From NCBI GenBank assembly GCA_002753185.1, contig PDZX01000013.1:1-64000 (forward strand): a stretch of 64,000 bases of DNA, in the 5' to 3' direction. Position numbers and translations under genes: made by a program. The notes beneath the pieces are model-generated. The model had not been told where the DNA came from. It saw nothing but the letters and a program-made list of their open reading frames with translations, and made no database searches. Origin of the DNA: Magnetococcales bacterium WMHbin3 (GTDB lineage: Bacteria > Pseudomonadota > Magnetococcia > Magnetococcales > Magnetaquicoccaceae). The stretch's first letter is position 1. Each line of letters begins with the position of its first letter. Of this stretch, positions 1 through 8,565 are shown in pieces.

Positions 1-46
1 GACCGCCTTCCTGTATCGCGACAACCTTGCCGCCCCAGGAACCCAT
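1..46 (-). CDS. possible 5' end of a gene leaving the window
   Basis: An ATG at 46 opens a frame of 15 codons (starting MGSWGGKVVAI) that runs off the left edge. A G-rich stretch lies upstream of the ATG. It would follow gspM and its terminator on the same strand. Too little is visible to assign a function, and it could be a chance open frame. Confidence 0.22.
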   Translation of the reverse strand, partial: MGSWGGKVVAIQEGG

Positions 47-80
47 AAGCTACCAAACTCCCCCGCCCCCGTCAACAGGA

Positions 81-105
81 AAAATGCACCTCGATGCATT
101 TTTTT
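81..105. terminator. bidirectional rho-independent terminator after gspM
   Basis: A 7-bp perfect stem (AAATGCA at 82-88, TGCATTT at 95-101) encloses a 6-nt loop. It has a T run on the plus strand and an A run on the other side, so it can end transcription in both directions. It lies directly after the gspM stop. Confidence 0.6.
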
Positions 106-629
106 CAAAAAACCCCATCCCCGCTCTTCCCTGGCCGGGCGAGAACCACACGACCCCTTGATAAACCAGGAGTTTCCTCACGGTCCAAGGCGAGATTCCC
201 CACCACCACCCCATGCCGCTCCGTCAGATCCGCCAGCCAGGCCATCACCTCGTCGAAGCGCGCCTTCTCCAGCCACAACACCACCCGGCCCCCGCTTTCC
301 GGCTCCACCCGACGCAACGCCCCGCCCAATCCCCGCTCCCGGACGCTCCGATCCGCCAACGCCAGCAACGACTCCCCGCCCGCAGGCCGCGCCAGCGGAA
401 CCGCCCCCTCCTTGCGCAACCGCGTCACCTCGCCGGCCATCCGGCGCATCTCCGCCAACACCCTGGCCTTCTCCCCGGCCAGTTCGGCGCGACGCTCCAG
501 ATCCTCTCGCCAGGGCAGCCACACCAGAAACCAGACCAGCAATCCCGCCACGACCCCCACGCCACCGAGCACCACCCGGCGCTCCCGATCGCCCAGGAGC
601 GCAATCAGCCGTCTCCACCAGGCGTTCAT
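105..629 (-). CDS. gspM: GspM/PilO-type pilus or secretion inner-membrane protein
   Basis: 174 residues. A short cytoplasmic tail precedes one membrane helix at about residues 20-40 (VVLGGVGVVAGLLVWFLVW). A periplasmic coiled coil (about 45-70) and a small alpha/beta domain follow. This is the layout of GspM, the inner-membrane partner of GspL in type II secretion and of the equivalent pilus platform subunit. The start codon at 629 overlaps the gspL stop by 4 bases (ATGA), so the two are translationally coupled. The assignment rests on topology, size and the GspL neighbour, because this family is poorly conserved. Confidence 0.75.
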   Translation of the reverse strand: MNAWWRRLIALLGDRERRVVLGGVGVVAGLLVWFLVWLPWREDLERRAELAGEKARVLAEMRRMAGEVTRLRKEGAVPLARPAGGESLLALADRSVRERGLGGALRRVEPESGGRVVLWLEKARFDEVMAWLADLTERHGVVVGNLALDREETPGLSRGRVVLARPGKSGDGVF

Positions 630-1828
630 GGCCCCTCCACCAGCAAACGGGCCGCAACCCCACTCCCCTCTTGCTCCGCGCCCTGCAGCGCCACCGTCAG
701 CCCGGCCTCCCGCAATGCCCGTTCGAGGGCCTCCAGCCGCTGCAAATCCGCCAGCCGCGCGATCAGTTCCAGTTTCCCCGCCTGATGCCGCACCCCGCGC
801 AACTCCACATCGCCCACCCGGCGCAACACCCCCGCCACCCGGCCGAACAGCGGCACGAACCCCTGCCCCCGTGCCCCGCCGCGCCGCAGGCCCTCCAATT
901 GCTGACGCATCTGCACCCTTGGATCCACCAGGCGCGCGCCAGGCCAGGTCCCCTCGAACAGTTCCCGGATCTCCCGATCCAACCCGGCGATGCGCCGATC
1001 CAGACGCTCTCCCTCCACCCAGCCCAGCCCTGCCTTGATCACCAGCCAGATCAACACGCACACCATCGCAAAACGCAACCGGGCCAACCCATCCCCGCCC
1101 CGGCCCGCCGGGAGATACGCCCCTTGCGCAAGATCGATCCCGCACCCGGCGGCGGCCTGAACCGACATCAGAGAGAGGGGATCCCCGCGCATGGCCTCGA
1201 CCCGCACGGGCACCCCCAGGGCAGTCAGATCCGGAAGGGAAGGAGAATCGACATCCGTCAGCAGGCGAATGCGCGCCGGAGGCCGGATGTCCGGCGCGGC
1301 CAGCGCCCGGCGCAAGGCGAGGGGAAGATTGACCAGGTCCACCGCGAAACCGGAGACCGGGCCGGTACGCGCCATGGCCTGACCCTCCCGCGCCACCACG
1401 CTCCAGCACTCCGGCTCCCAAGGCAACAACAACGGAGCAGGAAAAATCGCCTCCGGCCGCGCCCCGGCCTGACGCAACGGAGCGATCCACTCCTCCATGC
1501 GCCGGCGGCTCACCACGGCCACCGGCAGCCAGCCGTCCGGGGCGCGCCGGCCCAGGGCGAAATGGAGCGTCTCCACCGGCACACAGAGCTGCTCTTCCAG
1601 CAGATAGGGAACCGCCCTGGCCAGATCCCGTGCCGCGATGCGCCCCACCTCCAGGCGGGTCAACACCATCTCCACCCCCGGAGCCACGGCCACCAGCCGC
1701 CTGCCCGCCAGGGCAGCCACCCGCGCCAGGGAGTCGCGGCGGCAGACCCGCTCGCCGTCCCCCGGATTGGTCCAGGCCACCCGGCCATCCGCATCGACAG
1801 GCAGGCCGACCAGCCAGCGCTCCGTCAT
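626..1828 (-). CDS. gspL: GspL type II secretion/pilus platform protein
   Basis: 400 residues. The N-terminal actin-like cytoplasmic domain (about 1-240) carries the characteristic PYLLEEQL segment at about 75-82. One membrane helix (about 252-272, [18 protein letters not shown]) leads to a periplasmic coiled coil and a ferredoxin-like C-terminal domain. GspL links the assembly ATPase to the inner-membrane platform. The start overlaps the rmlA stop by 4 bases and the stop overlaps gspM by 4 bases, which gives a tight rmlA-gspL-gspM unit. It could equally serve the MSHA-like pilus encoded further right, since no separate complete gsp operon is visible. Confidence 0.85.
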   Translation of the reverse strand: MTERWLVGLPVDADGRVAWTNPGDGERVCRRDSLARVAALAGRRLVAVAPGVEMVLTRLEVGRIAARDLARAVPYLLEEQLCVPVETLHFALGRRAPDGWLPVAVVSRRRMEEWIAPLRQAGARPEAIFPAPLLLPWEPECWSVVAREGQAMARTGPVSGFAVDLVNLPLALRRALAAPDIRPPARIRLLTDVDSPSLPDLTALGVPVRVEAMRGDPLSLMSVQAAAGCGIDLAQGAYLPAGRGGDGLARLRFAMVCVLIWLVIKAGLGWVEGERLDRRIAGLDREIRELFEGTWPGARLVDPRVQMRQQLEGLRRGGARGQGFVPLFGRVAGVLRRVGDVELRGVRHQAGKLELIARLADLQRLEALERALREAGLTVALQGAEQEGSGVAARLLVEGP

Positions 1829-2694
1829 GCGCCGGCCAGTTCCAGGAGATACCTGCCGTATCCGGATTGCCCCATTCCCCGGCCCAGGGCCACCAGTTCC
1901 TCCCTGGAAATCCAGCCCTGCCGCCAGGCCACCTCCTCGATGCAGCCGATGCGCAACCCCTGACGCCGATCCACGGCGGCCACGAAATTGGCGGTATCCA
2001 GCAAGGCGTCCTCGGTCCCGGCATCCATCCAGGCGAACCCACGCCCCAACTGCTCCACGCGCAGATCGCCCATTTCCAGATACAGGCGGTTCAGGTCGGT
2101 GATCTCCAGTTCTCCCCGCGCGGAAGGCCGGATGGAGCGGGCCAGATCCACCACCCGATCATCGTAAAAGTACAACCCGGTCACCGCGAGATTGGATTTG
2201 GGCTTGAGCGGTTTCTCTTCCAGGCTCACGGCGCGGCCTGCGGCATCGATCTCCACCACCCCGTAGCGGCAAGGGTCGCGCACGGCATAGGCGAACACGC
2301 ACGCCCCGCGCCGCAAACCGGCATGGGCACGCAATTTCCGGGGCAGATCGGCCCCGAAGAAAATATTGTCCCCCAGAATCAGGGCCACCGGATCCCCGGC
2401 GACGAACTCCGCACCGATCAGAAAGGCCTCGGCCAGACCACGCGGCTCGGCCTGCGCGGCATACGCAAGACGCATCCCCAGCCGGGAGCCGTCGCCGAGC
2501 AACTCCTCGAAGCGCGGCAGATCGCGGGGCGTGGAGATGATCAGGACCTGCCGGATGCCGGCCAGCATCAGGGTGGAGAGGCCGTAATGGATCATCGGCT
2601 TGTCGTAGACCGGAAGCAACTGCTTGCAGACCGGCAACGTCGCCGGATAGAGCCGGGAACCGCTGCCCCCGGCCAGTATGATGCCCTTGTGCAT
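1825..2694 (-). CDS. rmlA: glucose-1-phosphate thymidylyltransferase
   Basis: 289 residues, the usual family length. RmlA makes dTDP-glucose from dTTP and glucose-1-phosphate, the entry step to dTDP-rhamnose and related sugars. The N-terminal nucleotide-binding signature [11 protein letters not shown] (residues 9-19), the [12 protein letters not shown] segment and the DNIFFG motif are all present. The ATG at 2694 is chosen because AAGGAG lies 8 bases upstream; an in-frame codon 21 bases earlier has no such site. The gene is sandwiched between pilus genes and overlaps gspL by 4 bases. No rmlB, rmlC or rmlD is nearby. The setting suggests a sugar for pilin or surface glycan, which is inference. 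Confidence 0.93.
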   Translation of the reverse strand: MHKGIILAGGSGSRLYPATLPVCKQLLPVYDKPMIHYGLSTLMLAGIRQVLIISTPRDLPRFEELLGDGSRLGMRLAYAAQAEPRGLAEAFLIGAEFVAGDPVALILGDNIFFGADLPRKLRAHAGLRRGACVFAYAVRDPCRYGVVEIDAAGRAVSLEEKPLKPKSNLAVTGLYFYDDRVVDLARSIRPSARGELEITDLNRLYLEMGDLRVEQLGRGFAWMDAGTEDALLDTANFVAAVDRRQGLRIGCIEEVAWRQGWISREELVALGRGMGQSGYGRYLLELAGA

Positions 2695-2724
2695 GCCAGA
2701 ACTCCTTGTTGTCAATGCAGTCGC

Positions 2725-3432
2725 CTACTGTCCCCCACCTTTCAGGGAGTTCAACACATCGGAATAGTTCTTGAGGGTTTGCAGGGCGTCGCTCAAGCCG
2801 CCACCGGCGGCGGACGGCGCAACGGCGGGTATGACGGGCGTGGGCGCGGCCTTGGGGGCATCCGCCGTCGCCACCTTGGTCTCGGCCTTGACCTCCTCTT
2901 CCTTTTTCTTCTTCTCGACCTTGACCGGATTGAACACCTTCACCCACTGCCGTACGGAACGACCGGCGATGAGGACCTTGTCGGTGGTGATGTTGCGCAC
3001 CTTGGTGCCGGCTTCCCCCTTGAGTTCGTCCCCCTCCTGATACATCTCGCCGTCGATCACGGCGAAACGCTCCCCACCGGAGACATAGGCCATGGAGACC
3101 ACATGCGCACTGAAGTCCTCCTCCGCGCGGTTGGCGATGGCCTGATCCGAGGCCACGGACTGACCGGAATAGCCCAGCATCTCCATGTTGACATCGCCTT
3201 GCACCGAGGTGGGCGGCACCCGCAACTGCTCCAGATCGGACAGACGGGTCTTGATGGTCTGACGAATCGCTGCATCGATCTCCGGGACCCTGATCTTCTC
3301 CTTGTCGGTTTTCTCCTGAAGCGCGAGTTCAGGTGGGGGATGGAGAAACCGCCAACCCAGAAACGTACCCGTCGCGATGGCGGAAAGCAGGATCAACAGA
3401 ACGGAGACGAGACCGAACCGTTTCGCATGCAT
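2725..3432 (-). CDS. MshK/GspC/GspB-like periplasmic pilus protein
   Basis: 235 residues. One N-terminal membrane helix (about 8-27) precedes a charged linker, then a small beta domain (about 100-160) with a pattern like FAVIDGEMYQEGDEL...VRNITTDKVLIAG. That pattern is typical of GspB C-terminal, MshK and PilP/GspC homology-region domains that contact the secretin. A lysine/glutamate-rich stretch (about 165-185) and an Ala/Pro tail follow. The ATG at 3432 has GGGAG 9 bases upstream. It lies 5 bases downstream of the larger platform gene. Family assignment is by domain pattern and context only. Confidence 0.6.
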   Translation of the reverse strand: MHAKRFGLVSVLLILLSAIATGTFLGWRFLHPPPELALQEKTDKEKIRVPEIDAAIRQTIKTRLSDLEQLRVPPTSVQGDVNMEMLGYSGQSVASDQAIANRAEEDFSAHVVSMAYVSGGERFAVIDGEMYQEGDELKGEAGTKVRNITTDKVLIAGRSVRQWVKVFNPVKVEKKKKEEEVKAETKVATADAPKAAPTPVIPAVAPSAAGGGLSDALQTLKNYSDVLNSLKGGGQ

Positions 3433-3437
3433 GGCGT

Positions 3438-4892
3438 CTACTCCCGTTCCAGCTTGAGGTTGAATTGCAACTCCATGACATCGGTACCGAAGTCGCTTTT
3501 GACCACCTTGAAATTCTTGCTGGTCAGGTTGGCGATGAAGGCTTCGTGTTCCTGGCTGGCTTGCTGGAAACCGGCCTTGATGCGCCCCTTCAGGGTCACC
3601 GCTGCCCTGGCCTGGGCCGAGTATTCGATCAGAACCTGATCGAACAGCATCTTGCCCCGCAAGGCCCCGGAGATATCGGTCAGCATCCCCTGCAAGGAAG
3701 GCGCGACCTTCAAACGGGCCAGGTTGTCGGCAAAGGCGACCACCTTCGGAAAGGCCGGATCCACCGGGTCGATCTTGAGGTTGGCATTGGCGCCGATCGT
3801 GGTCAATTTCATGGTCTCGTCGGTCAGCAGAAGGGTCTGCCGCTGCAGCCAGAGGGAACCGAGATAGAAACCGGCCACGATCAGCAGGGAGACGAAGGTG
3901 ACGATGGGCATGGAACGCTGAGACAGATACTGGAGGCGGTCCAGCCAGGGCGAGGAGGCGTCGCTGACATGCACCGAGGAGAGGGCATCGGTGATGGAGG
4001 TCACCACGAACTCCTGGCCCTTGATCTCGTGCATGCGGGGTTTCAGCAATTTCAGGGGGACATCGTTGGCCTTGGCCAGTTTGTATGCCCATTCGGCGGC
4101 CATGAGGCGGGCCTGCTCCTTGCCCATGGCGGTGCTCTCGCCGGTGGCGGCCCAGCCGGTGGAGGTGGAGGCCTCCTTGGTGGCCATGCCGAAGGCGGAA
4201 AAGCCACTGCTGCCGGTGGTGGAAGAGTGAGCGGTGGCGGAGGCGGTTTCGCTCTCGACCCCCAACTGCCAACCGACATGGACGATCATCTCCAGTTTGC
4301 CGGTGATGTCGGCCAGCATGGCGCGCAACTCCTGGCCCACGGTGTCGGCCATATTTTCCCTGGCTTCGGCGGAGTTGGCGTAGAGCGAGGCCCGGCTGGC
4401 GGCCATGACCTGGCCGGAACGCCCCAGCAGAAGATCGACATGCCGGTCGTGCTCGAACATCACCAGGACGGTCTTGTTTTTGGAGTGCTCCCGCAGGCAG
4501 GCATAGAGCAGGGCATGCAGGGAAAAGAGCAGATGATGGCTGGGGTCCTCATTGGCGCCATCCTCGTAAGCGCCATAAAGCTCCCCCTCGACCACGGTGC
4601 AGAAAATGTCGGTGGTGGTCTTGCCGCGGGCGCGCTTCCAATGGGTGCATACCCTGGCGTGCTCCCGGATCTCGCCCGCCTCCAGCAGCCGCCTTTGCGC
4701 CACGATTTCCGCGTAGCGCACCGGGGCCTCGACAGTGAGGAATTTGGGGGTCGCGCCGCCGAAATCGCTCACCACCCATTTGTTGCCCTTGACCGAGGGG
4801 ATGGTCTCCAACTGTTCCGCAGTCCTGCGGCGCAGCAGATGGGCCACGCCGTCCAGTTCCACGATCAGGTCATCCAGCAACGATTTTTTCAT
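3438..4892 (-). CDS. PilM/PilN-like (MshI-like) inner-membrane pilus assembly protein
   Basis: 484 residues. There is a large N-terminal cytoplasmic region, an unusual Ser/Thr/Ala/Gly-rich low-complexity stretch at about 212-265, one membrane helix at about 327-348 (MPIVTFVSLLIVAGFYLGSLW), and a PilN-like periplasmic domain ending FKVVKSDFGTDVMELQFNL. Position and topology match the PilM-PilN or MshI slot between the PilO-like and MshK-like genes. I do not recognise clear actin-fold ATP motifs in the first half, so it may be a divergent or lineage-specific platform protein. Confidence 0.5.
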   Translation of the reverse strand: MKKSLLDDLIVELDGVAHLLRRRTAEQLETIPSVKGNKWVVSDFGGATPKFLTVEAPVRYAEIVAQRRLLEAGEIREHARVCTHWKRARGKTTTDIFCTVVEGELYGAYEDGANEDPSHHLLFSLHALLYACLREHSKNKTVLVMFEHDRHVDLLLGRSGQVMAASRASLYANSAEARENMADTVGQELRAMLADITGKLEMIVHVGWQLGVESETASATAHSSTTGSSGFSAFGMATKEASTSTGWAATGESTAMGKEQARLMAAEWAYKLAKANDVPLKLLKPRMHEIKGQEFVVTSITDALSSVHVSDASSPWLDRLQYLSQRSMPIVTFVSLLIVAGFYLGSLWLQRQTLLLTDETMKLTTIGANANLKIDPVDPAFPKVVAFADNLARLKVAPSLQGMLTDISGALRGKMLFDQVLIEYSAQARAAVTLKGRIKAGFQQASQEHEAFIANLTSKNFKVVKSDFGTDVMELQFNLKLERE

Positions 4893-4929
4893 CGCATCTC
4901 ATCCACAAGACAAATAATTGACGTACCCT

Positions 4930-5505
4930 TCAGTTGCGCGGGAAGACCAGATAGGTGCCCGAAAGGGAGAAAAGCACCTTCTCGCCAGGGGTGGGCGGGG
5001 CCTCTTCCACGCCCAGGAACTTGACCATTCCGCCCTGCTTGAAGCCTGGCTCCTTGGAATAGAGCGCCTTGTTCAGATCCTGAGGGAGGAGTTCCCTGGC
5101 GAACAGGGAGGTGATCTCGAGGCGCTTGGGCTTGAAATAATAGCGGGAGCTGGGGCCGGCGTGGGAGAGCATGGTGCGCAGGTCGGTCACGGTGCTCAAA
5201 CGGTTCTTGATGTCCACTTCGTAGGTGGTCCAGGCCTGTTCCTCGATACGGTTGTCCCGGATCGCCTTCCAGAAGCCCTGCGCCTCCTCGGCGTATTTCC
5301 TGTAATCCTTGATCCGTTCGGCCAGTTGATCCTCGGTGGCCCGCAGCTCCCTGGCGACGGCGAGCCGCCTCTGGGCCGCGATGTGATCCTGATAGGCCGT
5401 CCATGCCAAGTGCGCGCTGTAGGGCATGGCCCCCAACACCCCGATGGCGACCAGGATATAGAGGTATCTTCCGGCCAATGAGATTAACGAAATCAATACA
5501 TTCAT
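4930..5505 (-). CDS. PilO/MshJ-like pilus platform protein
   Basis: 191 residues from the ATG at 5505. One membrane helix (about 4-28, starting LISLISLAGRYLYILVAIGV) is followed by a coiled coil (about 40-75) and a periplasmic alpha/beta region. This is the PilO/MshJ layout. An earlier in-frame start would add 35 residues rich in Trp and Cys with no signal character, so I reject it. It is the first gene of the minus-strand platform block and is divergent from the prepilin gene at 5770. Confidence 0.55.
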   Translation of the reverse strand: MNVLISLISLAGRYLYILVAIGVLGAMPYSAHLAWTAYQDHIAAQRRLAVARELRATEDQLAERIKDYRKYAEEAQGFWKAIRDNRIEEQAWTTYEVDIKNRLSTVTDLRTMLSHAGPSSRYYFKPKRLEITSLFARELLPQDLNKALYSKEPGFKQGGMVKFLGVEEAPPTPGEKVLFSLSGTYLVFPRN

Positions 5506-5664
5506 CACAGTATCCCAACAAAAGATCGATACAGATGTGGGTGTGGATCCGGCATCGGCAAAAATGCAATACCAATGCCACATTACCCTTGACAGCCTTG
5601 GGCTTGGCACATTTTTAGCTTACCTGATTACCATAATATCCAATACATTGCACGCATTTTTTTC

Positions 5665-5694
5665 TTGACTTTCGCATGCATTACCCTCCACAAT
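5665..5694 (+). promoter_or_regulatory. possible sigma-70 promoter of the prepilin gene
   Basis: TTGACT at 5665-5670 and CACAAT at 5689-5694 are 18 bases apart, within the 264-bp divergent intergenic region. AGGAGA sits 7 bases before the prepilin ATG. The -10 match is only partial. Confidence 0.4.
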
Positions 5695-5769
5695 AGCGTC
5701 ATTCTGAACTGACATCGATATATTCTCATCAGAAAACCAACGCATACAAACCAACCCAGGAGAAAGAAT

Positions 5770-6198
5770 ATGAAGATTTTCAAGGAAATCAACAAAAAAC
5801 GCCAGGAGGGCGGCTTCTCCCTCGTGGAAATGGCCATCGTACTGGTCATCATCGGCCTGATCGTCTCGGCCATCGGCGTCGGTAACAGCACCATGAGAAA
5901 GGCCGAGGCCAACAAGGTCGTCCATCAGTTCCTGATCCCGTTCATGGCACAAGCGGTCAACGACAATACGGACATCAACAGCTCCTATACCGTCGGCGAT
6001 GTCACGATTTCCGCAGGCTCGACGGCCGTCTCCACCGCTGGAACAGTCGTCGTGATTGCCACCTCGACCGGTACCGGCGAGGCCCTGACCGCCGGATTCG
6101 CCGCCATTGAGGCGGTCATGATGCCGGCCACCTGCGCCAGTCCAGCCTGCACCAAGACCCTCAACGTCGCCAAACTTTCCAGCACCTCCCCCATGTAA
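5770..6198 (+). CDS. major type IV prepilin, MSHA-like
   Basis: 142 residues. A class III prepilin signal is visible: a charged leader MKIFKEINKKRQEGG, the cleavage site G/FSLVE with Glu at mature position 5, then a hydrophobic helix (MAIVLVIIGLIVSAIG). The C-terminal domain is Ser/Thr-rich and holds two cysteines in CASPAC near the end, a likely disulfide loop. It is monocistronic, with its own ribosome site and a strong terminator, as expected for a highly expressed major subunit. The prepilin peptidase is not in the window. Confidence 0.88.
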   Translation: MKIFKEINKKRQEGGFSLVEMAIVLVIIGLIVSAIGVGNSTMRKAEANKVVHQFLIPFMAQAVNDNTDINSSYTVGDVTISAGSTAVSTAGTVVVIATSTGTGEALTAGFAAIEAVMMPATCASPACTKTLNVAKLSSTSPM

Positions 6199-6216
6199 TC
6201 AAGACAAAGCCCATGC

Positions 6217-6252
6217 AGACCGCTTCTTCCCGTCAAGAAGCGGTCTTTTTTT
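6217..6252 (+). terminator. strong rho-independent terminator after the prepilin
   Basis: A perfect 12-bp stem (6217-6228 with 6235-6246), a 6-nt loop and a run of T from 6246. It separates the prepilin from the TPR gene that follows. Confidence 0.93.
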
Positions 6253-6274
6253 AAATATTTGACAAGTCAAAGGG

Positions 6275-8524
6275 TTGGCAAAATTGCTGACTGGTCTGTT
6301 AAAAAAAATTCTGTGCCCGTCCCTCTCCCCGACAACAACCGATCCCTCGCACGCCAACCTGACGATTGACCAGGCACTCGCATCGATTCACGAGGGCGCC
6401 AACCTGATTGGCATGCAGCGATTCGCCGAAGCGGAGACGCTCTTGCGCAACACACTGCGCGCCATACCCCAAAATGCCGACGCCCTCAACAATCTCGGCA
6501 TCGCGCTTTTCAATCAAAAAAAATGGCACGATGCGGAAGCGGCCTTCCGCCAGGCGCTCCACAGCCGGCCGGATTTCGTGGATGCGCGTTTCAACCTGGC
6601 CATTCTGCTCGGCTCCCTGAAACGCGCTGCGGAAGCGGAAGAGGCCTACCGCCAGGTCATTCATCTCCACCCGGACCATGCCAACGCCTTCAACAATCTC
6701 GGCATTCTCCTGCAGAACCAAAACCGTCTCGCCGAGGCGGAGCGGGCATTCCAGGAGGTGGCGCGCATCCGGCCCGAAATGGCCGCGATCCACAACAATC
6801 TTGGTACGCTTTATGTGGAGTTGCAGCGCCATGCCGAAGCCGAGACGGCCTTCCGCGAAGCGCTCCGACTGCAACCCGATCTGGCCATCGCCCATTACAA
6901 TCTGGGAAAACTGCTCCAGAATCCGGATCGGGCACCCGAAGCGGAGGCCTCCTATCGCCAGGCCATCGCCATCCAACCGAACCATATGGATGCCCACCAC
7001 AACCTGGGCCTGTTGTTGTCCGCAACCAATCGCCAGGATGAAGCGGAGGCGGTTTACCGCCAAGCGCTCCGCATCCAACCCGATCACGCCAATCTCCTTT
7101 GCCATTTGGGCATCCTGCTGCAGAGCCGGCAGCGCTTTCCGGAAGCGGAAGAGGCGTACCGACAGGCATTGCGCTGTCAACCCGATCATATCGACGCATG
7201 GTTCGGTCTGGGAAACCTCCTGTCGGAACAAAAACAGCAGAACGAAGCCGCCGCATGCTTCCGCAAACTGCTGCTCATTCAAGAGGATCACCATGACGCC
7301 CAACTCAATCTGGCCAATGTGCTCGTTACGCAACACCAATATCACGAAGCCGAGTCGATTTATCAAAAAATTTTATGCAACCACCCGAACAATGCCAACG
7401 TTTTGCAAAATCTGGGAAACGCGTATAAGGCACAATCCCTTTACGAACGGGCCGAACAAACCTATCGTCAAGCCATCCGATCAAAGCCGGACCATGTCCA
7501 TTCCTGGTTCAATCTCGGCAACTTGATGAAAGCGCTCAAGCGCCACGACGAGGCGATCGAGGCCTACCGCCAGGCCCTTGCCATCAAACCGGATTATGTG
7601 GACGCCCAGTGGAATCTGGGTCTCGTTTATCTTTCCATGGGGCATCTGCAAGAGGGATGGTCGCGCTACGAACTCCGCTATCACCCGCAACGAACCGACC
7701 GCAACGTCTTTCCGATCGATGTCCCGTTTCCCATGTGGCAAGGCGAGGAGGTACGGGGAAAAGCCCTGTTGATCGTCCATGAACAGGGCTTCGGCGACCA
7801 GATTCAGTTTTGCCGCTATGTGCGCGTACTCCGTGACCAGGGAGCCGCCAGGATTACCCTGACCTGTCATGCAACGCTCCTGGAACTGTTCCGCTCCTTG
7901 CCAGGCATTGACCATCTGCTGCCGCACAAGCCGCCCCCAACCTACCAACACCATGACTATTGGGTGTTCTACTGTTCCATTCCCCTCCTCCTCGGAACGA
8001 CTCTCTCCACCATCCCGGCCATGCTGCCCTATCTGCATGCCCCGGAAGCCCATCGGATCCACTGGGGAAACCAGATACCCGACGGGCGGTTCCGGGTTGG
8101 CCTGGTCTGGAAGGGCAATCCGAACCACTACAACGATATCCAGCGATCATTGCCTGATTTGGCCATTCTGGCGCCCCTCTGGACGGTTGCCGGGGTGACA
8201 TTCGTCAGCCTGCAAAAAATGCATGGCGAGGAAGAGGCGCTCTCGCCACCGCCAGGTCAACCTCTTCTCGCGCTGGGCCATCTTTTGCTCGATTTCGCGG
8301 ACACGGCTGCCGTCATCTCTCATTTGGATCTGGTCATCACCATCGACTCCGCAGTTGCCCACCTGACCGGCGCACTGGGGAAACCATGCTGGGTGCTGCT
8401 TCCGTCCTGGGATGCCGATTTCCGCTGGCTGCATCACCGCGAGGACTCACCATGGTATCCGGGCGTGATGCGTCTTTTTTCACAACACAAACCTGGCTCC
8501 GGTCATCGATCGGATCCGGGATGA
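6275..8524 (+). CDS. TPR-repeat protein with C-terminal GT9-like domain, probably frameshifted at its end
   Basis: 749 residues as read. About a dozen 34-residue TPR units (about 45-455) carry repeated NLG, AEA and P-H/D-A signatures. The C-terminal domain (about 457-740) holds EQGFGDQIQFCRY, GLVWKGNP and HLDLVITIDSAVAHLTGALGKP, which resemble ADP-heptose/GT9-type glycosyltransferases. The start is TTG at 6275; the first in-frame ATG is 46 codons later (6413). The last 10 codons lose similarity to the paralogue downstream. Reading one base fewer near 8490 restores a matching end (VIDRIRDEL) and a stop at 8571-8573 that overlaps the next gene. A role in pilin glycosylation is inference from position. 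Confidence 0.82.
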   Translation: MAKLLTGLLKKILCPSLSPTTTDPSHANLTIDQALASIHEGANLIGMQRFAEAETLLRNTLRAIPQNADALNNLGIALFNQKKWHDAEAAFRQALHSRPDFVDARFNLAILLGSLKRAAEAEEAYRQVIHLHPDHANAFNNLGILLQNQNRLAEAERAFQEVARIRPEMAAIHNNLGTLYVELQRHAEAETAFREALRLQPDLAIAHYNLGKLLQNPDRAPEAEASYRQAIAIQPNHMDAHHNLGLLLSATNRQDEAEAVYRQALRIQPDHANLLCHLGILLQSRQRFPEAEEAYRQALRCQPDHIDAWFGLGNLLSEQKQQNEAAACFRKLLLIQEDHHDAQLNLANVLVTQHQYHEAESIYQKILCNHPNNANVLQNLGNAYKAQSLYERAEQTYRQAIRSKPDHVHSWFNLGNLMKALKRHDEAIEAYRQALAIKPDYVDAQWNLGLVYLSMGHLQEGWSRYELRYHPQRTDRNVFPIDVPFPMWQGEEVRGKALLIVHEQGFGDQIQFCRYVRVLRDQGAARITLTCHATLLELFRSLPGIDHLLPHKPPPTYQHHDYWVFYCSIPLLLGTTLSTIPAMLPYLHAPEAHRIHWGNQIPDGRFRVGLVWKGNPNHYNDIQRSLPDLAILAPLWTVAGVTFVSLQKMHGEEEALSPPPGQPLLALGHLLLDFADTAAVISHLDLVITIDSAVAHLTGALGKPCWVLLPSWDADFRWLHHREDSPWYPGVMRLFSQHKPGSGHRSDPG

Positions 8525-8565
8525 ACTGCACAGCCTTGTACAAACAGAGGTACCAAGCGACCCTC

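Noticed and set aside
5506-5769. Small gene on the minus strand in the prepilin upstream region
   Set aside because: The open frames there are antisense to the prepilin start and have no ribosome site. The region is better explained as divergent promoters.
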